This document shows positions 7,063 through 8,500 of a stretch of DNA of 8,500 nt, piece after piece. The stretch lies in contig CALZFJ010000068.1 in the NCBI GenBank assembly GCA_945645715.1, forward strand, positions 1 to 8,500, in the 5' to 3' direction. The DNA comes from an uncultured Prevotellaceae bacterium. GTDB taxonomy: Bacteria > Bacteroidota > Bacteroidia > Bacteroidales > Muribaculaceae. The position numbers were made by a program, and so were the translations under genes. The notes beneath the pieces are model-generated. The model ran no database searches and had not been told where the DNA came from. It saw nothing but the letters and a program-made list of their open reading frames with translations. Each line of letters starts with the position of its first letter. The stretch's first letter is position 1.

Positions 7063-8500
7063 ATGCTGAAATCACTGAAAATATCAAATTTTGCCATTAT
7101 TGACAATCTTGAAATAAACTTCGGGAAGGGATTTACGATTATCACCGGTGAAACAGGTGCCGGAAAGTCGATAATGATGGGCGCGTTGTCGCTCATACTT
7201 GGCGGAAAAGCCGACTTGAAGGCAGTGCGCAACACAGAGCGCAAGACGGTGATTGAAGCTACATTCGGAATTGAGGAATACGGGCTGAAGCCACTGTTTG
7301 ATGCCAACGACATAGACTTCGATGCCGAGGAGTGCATCATGCGGCGAGAGATTTCGGCAAGCGGACGCTCAAGGGCTTTTATCAACGATATGCCTGTGAC
7401 AATCCAGACGATGCGCGACATCTCTATGCACCTTGTGGACATACACTCGCAACACAGCAACTTGCTACTGTCGCAAGCCGACTATCAGCTGGGTATAATC
7501 GACAGTATCATCGACGACAAGTGCGTGAAGGAACAATATGCAGCCCGATTTGCAAGCTACACGGCACTGTGCAGCCGGCTAAGCCACCTGAAGGCTGAAA
7601 ACCGCAAACGTAAGGAGGAAGAAGACTATATTCGCTTTCAGCTCGACCGCCTGCAGGAGCTTAAACTCACTGAGGGCGAAGACGAGGAACTCTTAGCCGA
7701 GGAGCGCACTCTGAGCAATGTGGCTGAAATAAAGGAGGCACTGTGGGAATCGGAGGAGATGCTTAGTGGTGAGAACCGTTCGGTGATTTCCGATGTGTCG
7801 CAGATGCGACAGCGCATGAGTCGCATTGCCGAGCTTTACTCCGATGCGGGGGAGATTGCCGAGCGCATGGAGTCGATACTTATCGACCTTAAAGACATTA
7901 ACCGCACCATTGCGGCGATGCAGGGTAGTCTTGTGGATAATCCTGATGAGCTTGCGCGTGTGCAGGAGAGGCTTAATGCTATCTACGAGCTTGAAACAAA
8001 GCACAAGGTGGGTAGTGTAGATGAGCTGATAGCCTTGCAACGCGGATACCAGGAACAACTTGCCGCAATCGACAATGGCGATGAGGAAATTGCCGCCCTT
8101 GAAGCTATGGTGCAGGAGCAGCACGAAGTGGTGGCACAACTTGCCGGGAAGCTGCATCAGCTTCGCGAGAGTGCGGCATCAAAGTTCTGCCGCGAATTGC
8201 TTGAGGAAGCCAAGCCGCTCGGAATGAAGAATCTCCAATTCAGCATACAATTCAGCCGTGTGCCGCTTTGCGCTACGGGCGAAGATGCTGTGGAATTCCT
8301 TTTCTCGTTCAACAAGCAGCAGACCCTAATGCCGGTGGCCTCGTCGGCATCGGGAGGCGAGATTTCGCGACTCATGCTCTGTGTGAAGTCGATTATGGCG
8401 CGTAGCATGAAGCTGCCAACAATAATATTTGACGAGGTAGATACGGGAGTGTCGGGCGACATTGCCAACCGCATGGGAGAGCTTATGCGCGACATTGCCC
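7063..8500 (+). CDS. recN: DNA repair protein RecN (SMC-like ATPase), 3' end cut by window
   Basis: SMC-like ATPase that acts at DNA double-strand breaks in recombinational repair. The frame is open from ATG 7063 to the window end: 479 codons of a family usually near 550, so roughly 70 residues are missing. It opens with MLKSLKISNFAIIDNLEINF, then Walker A GETGAGKS (29-36) and the HSQH segment in VDIHSQHSN (127-131). A long charged coiled-coil region follows (about 155-370). The C-terminal ATPase lobe has the signature SASGGEISRLML (SGGE 430-433) and Walker B TIIFDEVDTGVSG (Asp457, Glu458). The H-loop expected just downstream lies outside the window. It starts 21 nt after the PorD-like gene with no terminator between them, so it is probably the distal gene of the dnaN run. 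No LexA-like or other damage operator was recognised in the gap. Confidence 0.96.
   Translation, partial: MLKSLKISNFAIIDNLEINFGKGFTIITGETGAGKSIMMGALSLILGGKADLKAVRNTERKTVIEATFGIEEYGLKPLFDANDIDFDAEECIMRREISASGRSRAFINDMPVTIQTMRDISMHLVDIHSQHSNLLLSQADYQLGIIDSIIDDKCVKEQYAARFASYTALCSRLSHLKAENRKRKEEEDYIRFQLDRLQELKLTEGEDEELLAEERTLSNVAEIKEALWESEEMLSGENRSVISDVSQMRQRMSRIAELYSDAGEIAERMESILIDLKDINRTIAAMQGSLVDNPDELARVQERLNAIYELETKHKVGSVDELIALQRGYQEQLAAIDNGDEEIAALEAMVQEQHEVVAQLAGKLHQLRESAASKFCRELLEEAKPLGMKNLQFSIQFSRVPLCATGEDAVEFLFSFNKQQTLMPVASSASGGEISRLMLCVKSIMARSMKLPTIIFDEVDTGVSGDIANRMGELMRDIA

Overview
The window reads as a stretch of core chromosome from a member of the Bacteroidota, most likely order Bacteroidales and possibly a Muribaculaceae-like gut lineage. 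The order-level call rests on several things: the gene order dnaN / DEDDh exonuclease / coaBC / DUF4835 (PorD-type) / recN, the Bacteroidota-restricted DUF4835 protein, A-rich leaders without Shine-Dalgarno sequences, and a TAnnTTTG-type promoter before dnaN. The family-level guess is weaker. All seven genes lie on the + strand. No RNA gene, CRISPR array, IS element or prophage was seen.

Layout. Positions 1-684 hold the 3' part of an ABC-F ATPase gene, entered at the ABC signature of its second nucleotide-binding domain. An in-frame TGA at 16-18 lies just upstream of that motif. After 28 bp comes a complete secreted M13 zinc metallopeptidase (713-2743). A strong intrinsic terminator (2794-2833) closes that unit. 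The 228-bp gap that follows also holds a candidate Bacteroidota promoter, an 8-bp tandem repeat, a leader hairpin and a small palindrome at the dnaN start codon.

From 2972 on there is one compact run: the sliding clamp DnaN, a DnaQ-like exonuclease with an ExoX-type C-terminal module (9-nt gap), the bifunctional CoA-biosynthesis enzyme CoaBC (1-nt overlap), a secreted PorD/DUF4835 protein (60-nt gap) and the start of recN (21-nt gap), which is cut by the window end. Spacing and the lack of internal terminators suggest one transcript driven from the promoter before dnaN. Three products handle DNA replication or repair (clamp, exonuclease, RecN). The other two serve coenzyme A synthesis and, by family assignment, type IX secretion, so the operon looks like a conserved housekeeping cluster and not a single pathway.

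I found no new defence, mobile or biosynthetic system. The points most worth a second look are the apparent GGA-to-TGA change in the ABC-F gene, an epsilon-like clamp-binding motif in the exonuclease encoded next to the clamp, the non-canonical decarboxylase active-site residues of CoaBC, and an 11-bp direct repeat that spans the coaBC stop codon.
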